Source: Candidatus Kuenenia stuttgartensis (GTDB taxonomy: Bacteria > Planctomycetota > Planctomycetia > Pirellulales > UBA1268). Taken from it: a stretch of DNA of 47,077 nt. Under the pieces are notes generated by a model. That model worked only from the letters and a program-made list of their open reading frames with translations. It had not been told where the DNA came from and ran no database searches. A program made the position numbers and the translations under genes. The stretch spans positions 1 through 47,077 of the forward strand of contig CALQRA010000007.1 of assembly GCA_943332855.1 (NCBI GenBank). The letters run 5' to 3'. Positions 40,512 to 47,077 of this stretch are shown piece by piece (within the stretch, counting starts at the first letter, position 1; the number at the start of each line of letters is the position of its first letter).

Positions 40512-43364
40512 ATGTCGCTCTCTGGTTGGCGAAGGGATGGATTCGGCGGCAGCGAGCGCGGGGGGGCAATCCGCGAACGTCGGGGAGGGAAGAGCGGTCG
40601 ACTGAAGATGAGGCTGGCGGCCGAGTCGCTTGAGTCACGCCATGTGCTCGCGTATGCAGTCGGTATAACACCGACGGCTCCCCCGGCTAACGCGATCCTC
40701 TTCCTCGATGGCGCCGAGGCGTGGACCCGCTCCACGCTCCTCGCTGATGCCCCGGCAGTTCCTCGCCTCCTCCCGAGGATGTCCGTCACCGCTCCCGGAG
40801 CGGCGTTGGGAACGACCCCCTGCGTCGGCGACTACAGCGGCGATGGCCTCGACGATCTCGCCTGGCGATCGGCCGACGGTCGGGTGTGGGTCTCGGTGTT
40901 CTCTCCGCAATCGGGCTTCTCGGGCCCGCAGCGCTGGGGACAGTTGCCGGCTCAGATCCCCTGGGATTCGGCGCGGAGCGGGGATTTCAACGCCGACGGC
41001 CGAGTCGACCTCCTGGTCCGCAATCCGACCACCGGCAACTGGCGGCTGCTCGCCTCCACAGGCGGATCGTTTGCTGCCTCGACGGTTGCGGGGACCTGGG
41101 CGACGAATGTCGCCTGGACCGACATCGTCCAGGGTGACTTCGATGGCGACGGCGGCGCCGACGTAGCCGGCCGCGATCCGGCGACCGGAGCCTGGACGGT
41201 TTCTCGGGGAACTCCGACCGGGTTCGAAACCCATGTCTGGGGGAGGATGGACGCGGCCACCCCATGGCAGGGCGTGCGGGCGGCCGACTTCGACGGTGAT
41301 GGCCGGGCCGACATCATCGCCCGCAATCCCATGAACGGAAACTGGCGCCTCTGGACCAGCGATGGCAGCAGTCTCCGCCTTGGTGAGATCCGGGCCACGT
41401 GGGCCGCCGGCACCGTGTGGACCGATATCACCGTCGGTGATTTCGACGCCGACCGTCGTGCTGACATTGCCGCACGCGACCCCGCCTCCGGGCAGTGGAC
41501 GGTATCCCGTGGATCATCCGCGGCGTTCACGACGTCGGTGTTCGGCGGTCTCCCGGCTGCGACAACGTGGAAGGGATTCGTGGCTGGCGACTTCAATGGC
41601 GACGGTCGCACCGACCTGGCCGCCCAGAACGTCGTCAACGGTAACTGGAGGATGTTGCCGAGCACCGGAGCCGCCTTCGGGCAAAGCCAGGTGCTCGGTT
41701 CGACTCCGGTCGGGGGCGACCGCGCTTCTCCCCGTCCGCTGCGACTGGCCTATGAGCGGCTCAATGCAGGCTTTGACACGGCGAAGCCGGGCTTGCTCGC
41801 CGACTTGAGCCCGTACGAAGTCACGGTCCGCCTGACGCCACCTCCGACCGGCGGATACGCCTCAGCACCACGCGACTTCACGACCGCCGGAAACCGTGTG
41901 TTTTTCGTGGCGGAGACGCAGACTTCGATACTGGTACAACTCTTCCCCGTTGGCCATTCCCTTACCTTCGGGTCTTTGGGGCGGGAACTCTGCGTCACGG
42001 ACGGCACAGCGGCGGGCACCAGGCTCGTGCGTGACATCCGACCCGACGGGAGTTCGAACATCTCCTCGCTGACCGCGGTGGGCGACCGCGTCTTTTTCGT
42101 CGCCACCGACGGCCCCGCCGGCTACCAGATCTGGACGAGCGACGGCACGGAAGCCGGGACGTTCCCGATCATGGATCGGCGATTCGGCGAGAACTCGCGT
42201 CCCGACAGCCTGACAGCCGTCGGGGGGACGCTGTTCTTCGTCGCTCCCGATCCTGTGGATCTGAGCTACGAACTCTGGAAAAGTGACGGGACGCGGTCCG
42301 GAACGTCATTCGTGAAGGATGTGTGGCCCCAGTCGTGGAAGTCAAGAATCGGAAACCTCCTGAACGTCGACGGCACGCTCATGTTCACGGCCTTTGATCC
42401 GGCCATCGACGGCGGCCGTACCCCGACGATCTGGTCGAGTGACGGTACGGCCGTCGGGACGATCCGAATCGGTCAGTTTCCCTCGGGTGTCGAGGGAGTA
42501 TCGCAGCTCACGGCAGCGGGCGGAAAGTTGTTTGCGGCCGCTTCAAACCTCGCGGCGCGCGATGAATTGTGGGTCTTGGATGCCGGGGCCCGCATGGCGC
42601 GGATGGTCCTCGACATTAATGCAATTGGTGGCTCTTCGATCTCCTCGCTGACTCCCCTCGGGAACGTCGTGCTGTTTTCGGCGAACGATGGCATTACAGG
42701 CGACGAACTGTGGCGTTCCGACGGCACGGCCGCCGGGACCCGCCTCGTCCTCGACATCCAGCCGACGTACTACAACCAGCAGTATTGGACACCGCCCGTC
42801 CGCACCACGGCGCCGATCGCTGGGATGATCTTCCTGCCCCCGAATGACCCGAATTGGATGTCGGGCTCTCGACCGGCAGACTTCGTGGTCTTCAACGGCC
42901 GCCTCGCATTCACCGCGTTCGACACGATCCACGGCCGGCAGGTGTGGACGAGCGATGGAACCGCCGCCGGTACTTGGCGGGTGAGCGACATCGATCCGAT
43001 GCCGGCGTGGTGGGGGCTCGATTCGTGGATTTCACTTGCCGCTGTCGGTCGGCAGTTGTATTTCAGCCGTGCGAGTCTCCCCGTCAGCCAATGGCCTCTA
43101 CTGTCGCCGTGGGCGGTTGTGCCGTCCTTCAAGTCACTTTGGCGTACGGATGGGTCGCCGGACAGCGCGGTGAAAATCGCCGGAGCGGAAGTCAACAGCG
43201 ACTGGATCTCTTGGGTCGGACTGACCGGACAGGGGTATTCTTCAGAATCGCGGAAGGTCCTCGCCGCAGTCGGATCGAGCCTGATCTTCAGCGGCAGCGA
43301 CGCAGGCCTCAACAACGAGCCCTGGAAGCTCGACCCTGCCGACAAGACCCGCAGCGTCACCTGA
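40512..43364 (+). CDS. Large secreted repeat protein: FG-GAP/VCBS repeats followed by ELWxSDGT repeats
   Basis: This protein of about 950 residues opens with a basic stretch and LAAESLESRHVLA, the LExR..LA motif found near the N-terminus of many planctomycete exported proteins. Next come six FG-GAP-like units with acidic calcium-type loops (DYSGDGLDD, DFNADGRVD, DFDGDGGAD, DFDGDGRAD, DFDADRRAD, DFNGDGRTD), which probably form a beta-propeller. About eight units of the ELWxSDGTxAGT type follow (for example DELWRSDGTAAGTRLVLDI). The role is probably adhesion or ligand binding at the surface; no catalytic motif is seen. The start is uncertain: ATG 40371, 40512 and 40608 are possible and none has a strong ribosome site. 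Confidence 0.85.
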   Translation: MSLSGWRRDGFGGSERGGAIRERRGGKSGRLKMRLAAESLESRHVLAYAVGITPTAPPANAILFLDGAEAWTRSTLLADAPAVPRLLPRMSVTAPGAALGTTPCVGDYSGDGLDDLAWRSADGRVWVSVFSPQSGFSGPQRWGQLPAQIPWDSARSGDFNADGRVDLLVRNPTTGNWRLLASTGGSFAASTVAGTWATNVAWTDIVQGDFDGDGGADVAGRDPATGAWTVSRGTPTGFETHVWGRMDAATPWQGVRAADFDGDGRADIIARNPMNGNWRLWTSDGSSLRLGEIRATWAAGTVWTDITVGDFDADRRADIAARDPASGQWTVSRGSSAAFTTSVFGGLPAATTWKGFVAGDFNGDGRTDLAAQNVVNGNWRMLPSTGAAFGQSQVLGSTPVGGDRASPRPLRLAYERLNAGFDTAKPGLLADLSPYEVTVRLTPPPTGGYASAPRDFTTAGNRVFFVAETQTSILVQLFPVGHSLTFGSLGRELCVTDGTAAGTRLVRDIRPDGSSNISSLTAVGDRVFFVATDGPAGYQIWTSDGTEAGTFPIMDRRFGENSRPDSLTAVGGTLFFVAPDPVDLSYELWKSDGTRSGTSFVKDVWPQSWKSRIGNLLNVDGTLMFTAFDPAIDGGRTPTIWSSDGTAVGTIRIGQFPSGVEGVSQLTAAGGKLFAAASNLAARDELWVLDAGARMARMVLDINAIGGSSISSLTPLGNVVLFSANDGITGDELWRSDGTAAGTRLVLDIQPTYYNQQYWTPPVRTTAPIAGMIFLPPNDPNWMSGSRPADFVVFNGRLAFTAFDTIHGRQVWTSDGTAAGTWRVSDIDPMPAWWGLDSWISLAAVGRQLYFSRASLPVSQWPLLSPWAVVPSFKSLWRTDGSPDSAVKIAGAEVNSDWISWVGLTGQGYSSESRKVLAAVGSSLIFSGSDAGLNNEPWKLDPADKTRSVT
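40824..41660 (+). repeat. Six coding FG-GAP/VCBS-like repeats
   Basis: The units are each around 130-150 nt. They carry alternating DxDxDGxxD acidic loops and NWRL or WTVSRG phrases, so they alternate between two subtypes. They lie within the large secreted protein gene. Confidence 0.8.
41981..43177 (+). repeat. About eight coding ELWxSDGTxxGT repeats
   Basis: Recurrent phrases include ELCVTDGTAAGTRLV, QIWTSDGTEAGT, ELWKSDGTRSGT, TIWSSDGTAVGT, ELWRSDGTAAGTRLV, QVWTSDGTAAGTWRV and SLWRTDGS. They are irregularly spaced, with one degenerate unit (ELWVLDAGARMARMV). This repeat class is common in planctomycete, cyanobacterial and myxobacterial surface proteins. Confidence 0.8.
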
Positions 43365-43463
43365 TGCCCGGCGGGCAAGCGAACGCTCGTTCCCGTTCCG
43401 CGGCGCGGCCGGAGCGGAAATCGATCCCGGCCAGGGATTGATCAATCTCTCCAGAGGACCCCC

Positions 43464-43799
43464 TCACCCCAGCTCGCGGAGATACTCAAGCGTGTAGATG
43501 CCACTGGAATGGCCGTCGGAGAACTCGATGCTGTAGGCATACTGCCCCACCGGCTGCATCCCGGCGATCGAGAGCGGCACGAGCTCCTGCGGCGAGAGCA
43601 CCGTCAGCAGCCCCTTCGGCTTCGGCGCCGCCCGCTCCTCGCGGCAGGTGGCACATGGACAGGCGTCGCGAAGGAGCCGCGGCGAATAGGGGCTGCGCAC
43701 GCCGTCGCTCCAGCCGATCTCCACGCTGCCGTCGGGCAACCGGCGGATCGATGCGGGATGGGCGGAAGGGGACGGCTTGTTGGTCGATGGGTCGCTCAT
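43464..43799 (-). CDS. DUF971-domain protein
   Basis: This 111-residue protein has SIRRLPDGSVEIGWSDGVRSPYSPRLLRDACPCATCREE in residues 18-56 (key W.DG, LR..CPCA.C) and YAYSIEFSDGHSSGIYTLEYLREL at the end. This is the DUF971/GBBH-like N-terminal fold seen as a stand-alone protein near iron-sulfur and Mrp/ApbC genes and in gamma-butyrobetaine hydroxylase. The Cys pair CPCATC may bind metal. The ATG at 43799 overlaps the stop of the ligase gene by 4 nt, so they are coupled. Confidence 0.9.
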   Translation of the reverse strand: MSDPSTNKPSPSAHPASIRRLPDGSVEIGWSDGVRSPYSPRLLRDACPCATCREERAAPKPKGLLTVLSPQELVPLSIAGMQPVGQYAYSIEFSDGHSSGIYTLEYLRELG

Positions 43800-45127
43800 G
43801 CATCGCTCCTCGGTGACGGTCTTGTGTCGTGACGGCGGTCGATGATCCGCCTCCCTTTCCCCTCGAATCGCGGCAGGCTCCCGGCCGGGACCGCCGTGAC
43901 GCCGACGCGGAGCCCGAGGCGGAGATGAAGCTCCCGGGCAACGCGGCGCGGATCGTCGAGCCGATCTTCGATCTCGATCGCCAACTCGTCGAGGCTCTCG
44001 CGCGAGAAGACCGTGAGCCGGTATTCAACCACCTCGGGAAAGCTCCGCACGATCCCATCGATCGCCCCAGGGAAGACGTTCACGCCGCGAACGACGAGCA
44101 TGTCGTCGGCCCGGCCGATCACCCCCCCCTCGAGCTTCACCCACGGACTCTCTCCCGCAGCGATCTCGGCGTCGTCGGGCCAGCGCGGACGGACGAGGTC
44201 GCCGGTGCGGTAGCGGAGGACCGGAGCGCCGACGCGGCCGAGCGTCGTCAGCACCAATTCGGCTAGCTCCCCCGGAGCGGCCGGATGACCGGTCTCGACC
44301 GAGAGAAACTCCGGGTGGAACCAGGGCTCGAGGACGTCGAGATGCCGGCCACGCCGATCCCCCACCCCCCACGGGCCGACTTCGCTGGCGCCGGCGTGGT
44401 CGAGGACGTCTGCATCCCAGGCCAACCCGATCCGGTCGCGCACCGCAGCCACCGATCCCCCCGGCTCGCCGGCCACGATCACCAACCGGATCGGCAGGCT
44501 GGCCAGATCGAGCTTCGCTTCCGCCGCCACTTCAGCCAGATGGAGCGCATAGCTCGGCGTCACCATGAGCACCGTGGCGGAGAGACTGCGGGCCATCTCC
44601 AGGCGCGCCAGCGACGACAGCCCGCCAGTCGGGATCGCCATCGCGCCACAGGCAAGGACGCCGTCGAAGCCACTCCAGAAGCCGAGGAACGGGCCAAACG
44701 ACGAGGCGACGAGAACGCGGTCGCCAGGGCCGACCCCACCCCGCGCGAGGATCGCCCGCCAGCATTCCATCCACCAAGTCCAATCGCTCGCGGTGTCAAA
44801 CACCGGCATCGGCCGGCCATGCGTGCCGCTCGTGCGATGGCAGCGGACGTACGACGCGAGCGGAAAGGTGAGATTCGCCGGCAGGCCGGTCGCCGCGGCC
44901 CCGGCGACGAGCTCTTCTTTCGTCGTCACCGGCCAGGTGGAAAACTCGGCGAGCGACTCTGGCAGCGCCCGGCTAGCCCCGAGCTTCGCGGCATAGAAGG
45001 CATTGGCGGGGAGGATCTCCGTCAGGCAGGCGCGGAGCTTCGCGAGCTTGAGACGGTCGAGCGCGGCGCGCGGAGCGGCCGGGAGGGCTAGCGTGGAAGA
45101 AGATTCGTCGCCGGGGATCGATGCCAT
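43796..45127 (-). CDS. Phenylacetate-CoA ligase-like AMP-forming ligase (PaaK family)
   Basis: This 443-residue protein has PVTTKEELV, the phosphate-loop YVRCHRTSGTHGRPMPVF, VIVAGEPGG, HAGASEVGPWG, LRYRTGDLVRP and IGRADDMLVVRGVNVFPGAID, which are the AMP-binding and C-terminal motifs of PaaK-type ligases. It activates a carboxylic acid as an acyl adenylate and normally transfers it to CoA; the actual acid is unknown. It lacks a phenylacetate catabolic neighbourhood and instead is coupled to DUF971, so a different substrate is likely. Length is typical for PaaK (about 440). Confidence 0.88.
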   Translation of the reverse strand: MASIPGDESSSTLALPAAPRAALDRLKLAKLRACLTEILPANAFYAAKLGASRALPESLAEFSTWPVTTKEELVAGAAATGLPANLTFPLASYVRCHRTSGTHGRPMPVFDTASDWTWWMECWRAILARGGVGPGDRVLVASSFGPFLGFWSGFDGVLACGAMAIPTGGLSSLARLEMARSLSATVLMVTPSYALHLAEVAAEAKLDLASLPIRLVIVAGEPGGSVAAVRDRIGLAWDADVLDHAGASEVGPWGVGDRRGRHLDVLEPWFHPEFLSVETGHPAAPGELAELVLTTLGRVGAPVLRYRTGDLVRPRWPDDAEIAAGESPWVKLEGGVIGRADDMLVVRGVNVFPGAIDGIVRSFPEVVEYRLTVFSRESLDELAIEIEDRLDDPRRVARELHLRLGLRVGVTAVPAGSLPRFEGKGRRIIDRRHDTRPSPRSDA

Positions 45128-45160
45128 GCGGAGATTATGGCACGACGAGGCGCCGCCGGC

Positions 45161-45796
45161 TCACAGCCCTGCGGGAGGTGCCCCGAGGCTCGGAATCCCC
45201 TGCGCCGGCGCGTTGAAGCGCGGCGGCTGGAGCGACGAGCCGGGGAACTGGAGCGGGCCGGCGGCAGGGGGCGGAAGCTGGCCAGCGGCCGGCGGGGGGA
45301 ACGAGGGCTGCTGGGGCAGCCGCGGGAGGGGAGGCGCGACCCCCGGAAGCGGCGTTGCGGCCACCGGGGGGAGGCTGCCGGCGGCGAGGCGGGCGGTCTG
45401 GGCGCGGGCGACGACGAGCTCCGCCGGCTGCGATTCGGCCGGGGCCATCGCCAGATCGACGACGCGCTCGTCGCGGATCTCCCAGGGCCAGAGGTTTTCG
45501 CTCACGAAGTCGAGCGGAAACACCTCGTACCAGGGGACGGGCAGGGGCTGGCGCACAGTCAGGGTCTCGAAACCGTCCTTGACCAGACGGATCTTCCGCG
45601 TGCCGTAGTAGACGAAGTCGGTCGAGACGGGTGTCGTCCCGACTTGATAGTCGTCGACGTAGACGAGGGCCCCGGGGGGATTGGAACGGATCGTCATCCG
45701 CCGCTGCACGCACCCGCCCCCGCTGGCGAGGAGAACGGCCGCCAGGGCGGCACGCCACGCGATTCGGCCACGGCGGTGGGGGCAGAGGAACAACAT
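45161..45796 (-). CDS. PEGA-domain lipoprotein
   Basis: This 211-residue protein starts MLFLCPHRRGRIAWRAALAA, followed by a lipobox (ASGGGC, near residue 29). The mature part begins with a PEGA domain, MTIRSNPPGALVYVDDYQVGTTPVSTDF (key NPPGA.VYVD, G.TP), and KIRLVKDGFETLTV. The C-terminal third is Pro-rich (residues of about 130-211). PEGA domains are thought to bind surface or wall material. An ATG at 45949 in frame would add 51 residues without conservation; I chose 45796 because it places the lipobox at a normal distance. It is divergent from the PP2C gene with 177 bp between. Confidence 0.82.
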   Translation of the reverse strand: MLFLCPHRRGRIAWRAALAAVLLASGGGCVQRRMTIRSNPPGALVYVDDYQVGTTPVSTDFVYYGTRKIRLVKDGFETLTVRQPLPVPWYEVFPLDFVSENLWPWEIRDERVVDLAMAPAESQPAELVVARAQTARLAAGSLPPVAATPLPGVAPPLPRLPQQPSFPPPAAGQLPPPAAGPLQFPGSSLQPPRFNAPAQGIPSLGAPPAGL

Positions 45797-45973
45797 GCCG
45801 GCTACGGTAGGGATCGGGGCCAGCCGCCGCCAGACCGGCCGCCGGGAGCGTTCCCTCCCCCCCAACCCCTTTTCCCGGGCCGGTTTGCGGTCGCCGGAGG
45901 CGTTCGCGGCCGTTAGAATCCAGCGGTTTCCGGCCGCTCGGCCGTTCATCCCCCTCCTTCAGGTTGTTCACGC

Positions 45974-47077
45974 GTGGGAACCGGCACCACCCTCGTGCAC
46001 TGCGAGCAGACCGACATCGGTCGCCGCCGCGCCAACAACCAAGACTCCCTGGCGGTGGTCCCGCCGGTCAGCCCGCAGCAGTACCAGTCGCGCGGCTGGA
46101 TGTTCCTCGTCGCCGACGGGATGGGCGCCCATGTCGCCGGGGAACGGGCAAGCAAAATCGCCGCCGAGCAGGTCCCTCTGATCTACGAAAAGAACGCGCA
46201 GCGCTCCCCCCCTCTGGCGCTGCTGCGTGGCCTCGAGCAGGCCAACGCCGAGATCAACCTCCGCGGCCGGAGGCAGCCGGAGTATCTCGGCATGGGGACA
46301 ACCTGCACAACGCTCGTCCTCGTCCCCCGCGGCGTACTGGTGGGCCATATCGGCGACAGTCGCGCCTACCGACTCCGGGGCACGACGCTCGATCAACTCA
46401 CCCGCGACCACTCGGCCGTGTGGGAACTCGAGAGCCAGGGTGGGCTGTCGCGCGAACAGGCCGAGCGGACGGTGGGGAAGAATGTCATCACCCGCTCGAT
46501 GGGCCCGCACTCCCGTGTCGAAGTCGACATCGAGGGGCCCCATCCGGTCGAGCGGGGGGACGTGTTCCTTCTCTGCAGCGACGGCCTGTCGGGGCAGGTA
46601 GCCGATGAGGAGATCGGGCTGTTGCTGAAAGAGCTCCCACCTCGCGACGCCTGCACCGCGCTCGTCGGCTTGACGCTCGTCCGCGGCGCTCCCGACAACG
46701 TCACGGTGATCGTGGCAAAGGCCGGGGAGGAGGAGGTGTCGGCCAACGTTCCCGGCGCCCCCGCCTGGGCGCTCGACGAGGATTACCAGCCCCAACACCA
46801 GACCAAGCAGCTCCCCTGGAGGCAGCTGGGGATCGCCGCAGCCAGTCTCCTCATCGCGCTCCTTCTGAGTCCGTGGGGGGATTTCGCCCGATCGCTCGGC
46901 GACCTGCCCCGGACGATCTGCAGCGTCGCCAGCGTAGGGGCCTTGCTCGTGATGCTGGCGATGGTGGTGATGGCCTTCGTCGGCTTCGCCATGCCCGCCG
47001 GCGATGGCCGCTCGCTCGCCTCCGGCCGCCGGCTCGGACAGGGCCCCTACCGAACCTACAACTGCACCCCGCGCGGA
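45974..47077 (+). CDS. PP2C/Stp1-type protein phosphatase with C-terminal membrane helices, truncated by window edge
   Basis: The frame is open for 368 codons to the right edge. The catalytic domain (about 1-250) has RRRANNQDSLAVV, FLVADGMGAHVAGERAS, VGHIGDSRAYRL, FLLCSDGLSG and GAPDNVTVIVAKAG, with the Asp ligands of the two-metal PPM phosphatases all present. Two hydrophobic segments follow (about 280-293 and 312-336), then a Gly/Arg/Tyr-rich tail (GQGPYRTYN). It probably reverses Ser/Thr kinase signalling at the membrane. The GTG start at 45974 is weakly supported by a ribosome site; the catalytic domain begins right after it. Confidence 0.92.
   Translation, partial: MGTGTTLVHCEQTDIGRRRANNQDSLAVVPPVSPQQYQSRGWMFLVADGMGAHVAGERASKIAAEQVPLIYEKNAQRSPPLALLRGLEQANAEINLRGRRQPEYLGMGTTCTTLVLVPRGVLVGHIGDSRAYRLRGTTLDQLTRDHSAVWELESQGGLSREQAERTVGKNVITRSMGPHSRVEVDIEGPHPVERGDVFLLCSDGLSGQVADEEIGLLLKELPPRDACTALVGLTLVRGAPDNVTVIVAKAGEEEVSANVPGAPAWALDEDYQPQHQTKQLPWRQLGIAAASLLIALLLSPWGDFARSLGDLPRTICSVASVGALLVMLAMVVMAFVGFAMPAGDGRSLASGRRLGQGPYRTYNCTPRG

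Noticed and set aside
43365-43377. Hairpin TGCCC-GGC-GGGCA directly after the repeat-protein stop
   Set aside because: Five pairs, three-base loop, no T run; common by chance in such GC-rich DNA.
1-47077. tRNA, rRNA, CRISPR arrays, insertion sequences and attachment sites
   Set aside because: Intergenic gaps were read for cloverleaf-like arms, regular short repeats and transposase frames; none was found by eye.

Overview
The window is GC-rich chromosomal DNA, most likely from a planctomycete of the Pirellulales type. The evidence is indirect: a secreted SGNH-esterase/DUF1080 fusion, a repeat protein with an LExR..LA export motif, a PEGA-domain lipoprotein, a PAP2 phosphatase of planctomycete flavour, and TPR/AAA membrane modules. 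I see no rRNA, tRNA, CRISPR array or transposase, so gene content and not a marker RNA supports this placement.

Layout. 1-4.3 kb (minus): a DevCAB-like export operon (FtsX-type permease, ATPase, HlyD-type adaptor) followed by a PAP2 phosphatase cut by the left edge. 4.4-7.2 kb (plus): recQ and an FkbM-like methyltransferase. 7.2-12.7 kb (minus): a complete livKHMGF branched-chain amino acid ABC operon whose LivG ATPase carries a ~180-residue insert with two predicted membrane segments, followed upstream by rlmKL (12.7-15.1 kb). 15.3-16 kb: a phd-vapC toxin-antitoxin pair. 16.1-17.4 kb: the SGNH/DUF1080 fusion. 17.4-23.8 kb (minus): pfkB-type kinase, HAD-UbiA fusion, DprE1-like oxidase, DprE2-like reductase and a GT-C membrane glycosyltransferase, which together look like a polyprenyl-phosphate D-arabinofuranose donor pathway with its transferase. 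24-27.2 kb: a nucleotidyltransferase-gene remnant, a second GT-C-like membrane protein and an acyltransferase-3 protein. 27.4-30.7 kb (minus): carB.

30.9-40.0 kb is the most unusual part. ahpD, a secreted HExxH metallopeptidase and an AAA+ ATPase are joined by 4-nt stop/start overlaps. They lead into two copies of a module built from an AAA+ ATPase, a 430-residue TPR protein with about six membrane helices, and an 89-residue single-pass protein. Each copy carries the decayed C-terminal end of the ATPase that is intact in the other: copy 1 has an intact AAA-A and a remnant of TPR-AAA-D; copy 2 has an intact TPR-AAA-D and a remnant of AAA-A with an in-frame TAA. I know of no described function for this set and regard it as the best candidate for an undescribed membrane-linked AAA+ system.

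40.5-47.1 kb: a large secreted FG-GAP plus ELWxSDGT repeat protein, a DUF971 protein coupled to a PaaK-like ligase, a PEGA lipoprotein, and a membrane-anchored PP2C phosphatase that runs off the right edge.

Assignments rest on motifs read by eye and on remembered family features. No database search was run.
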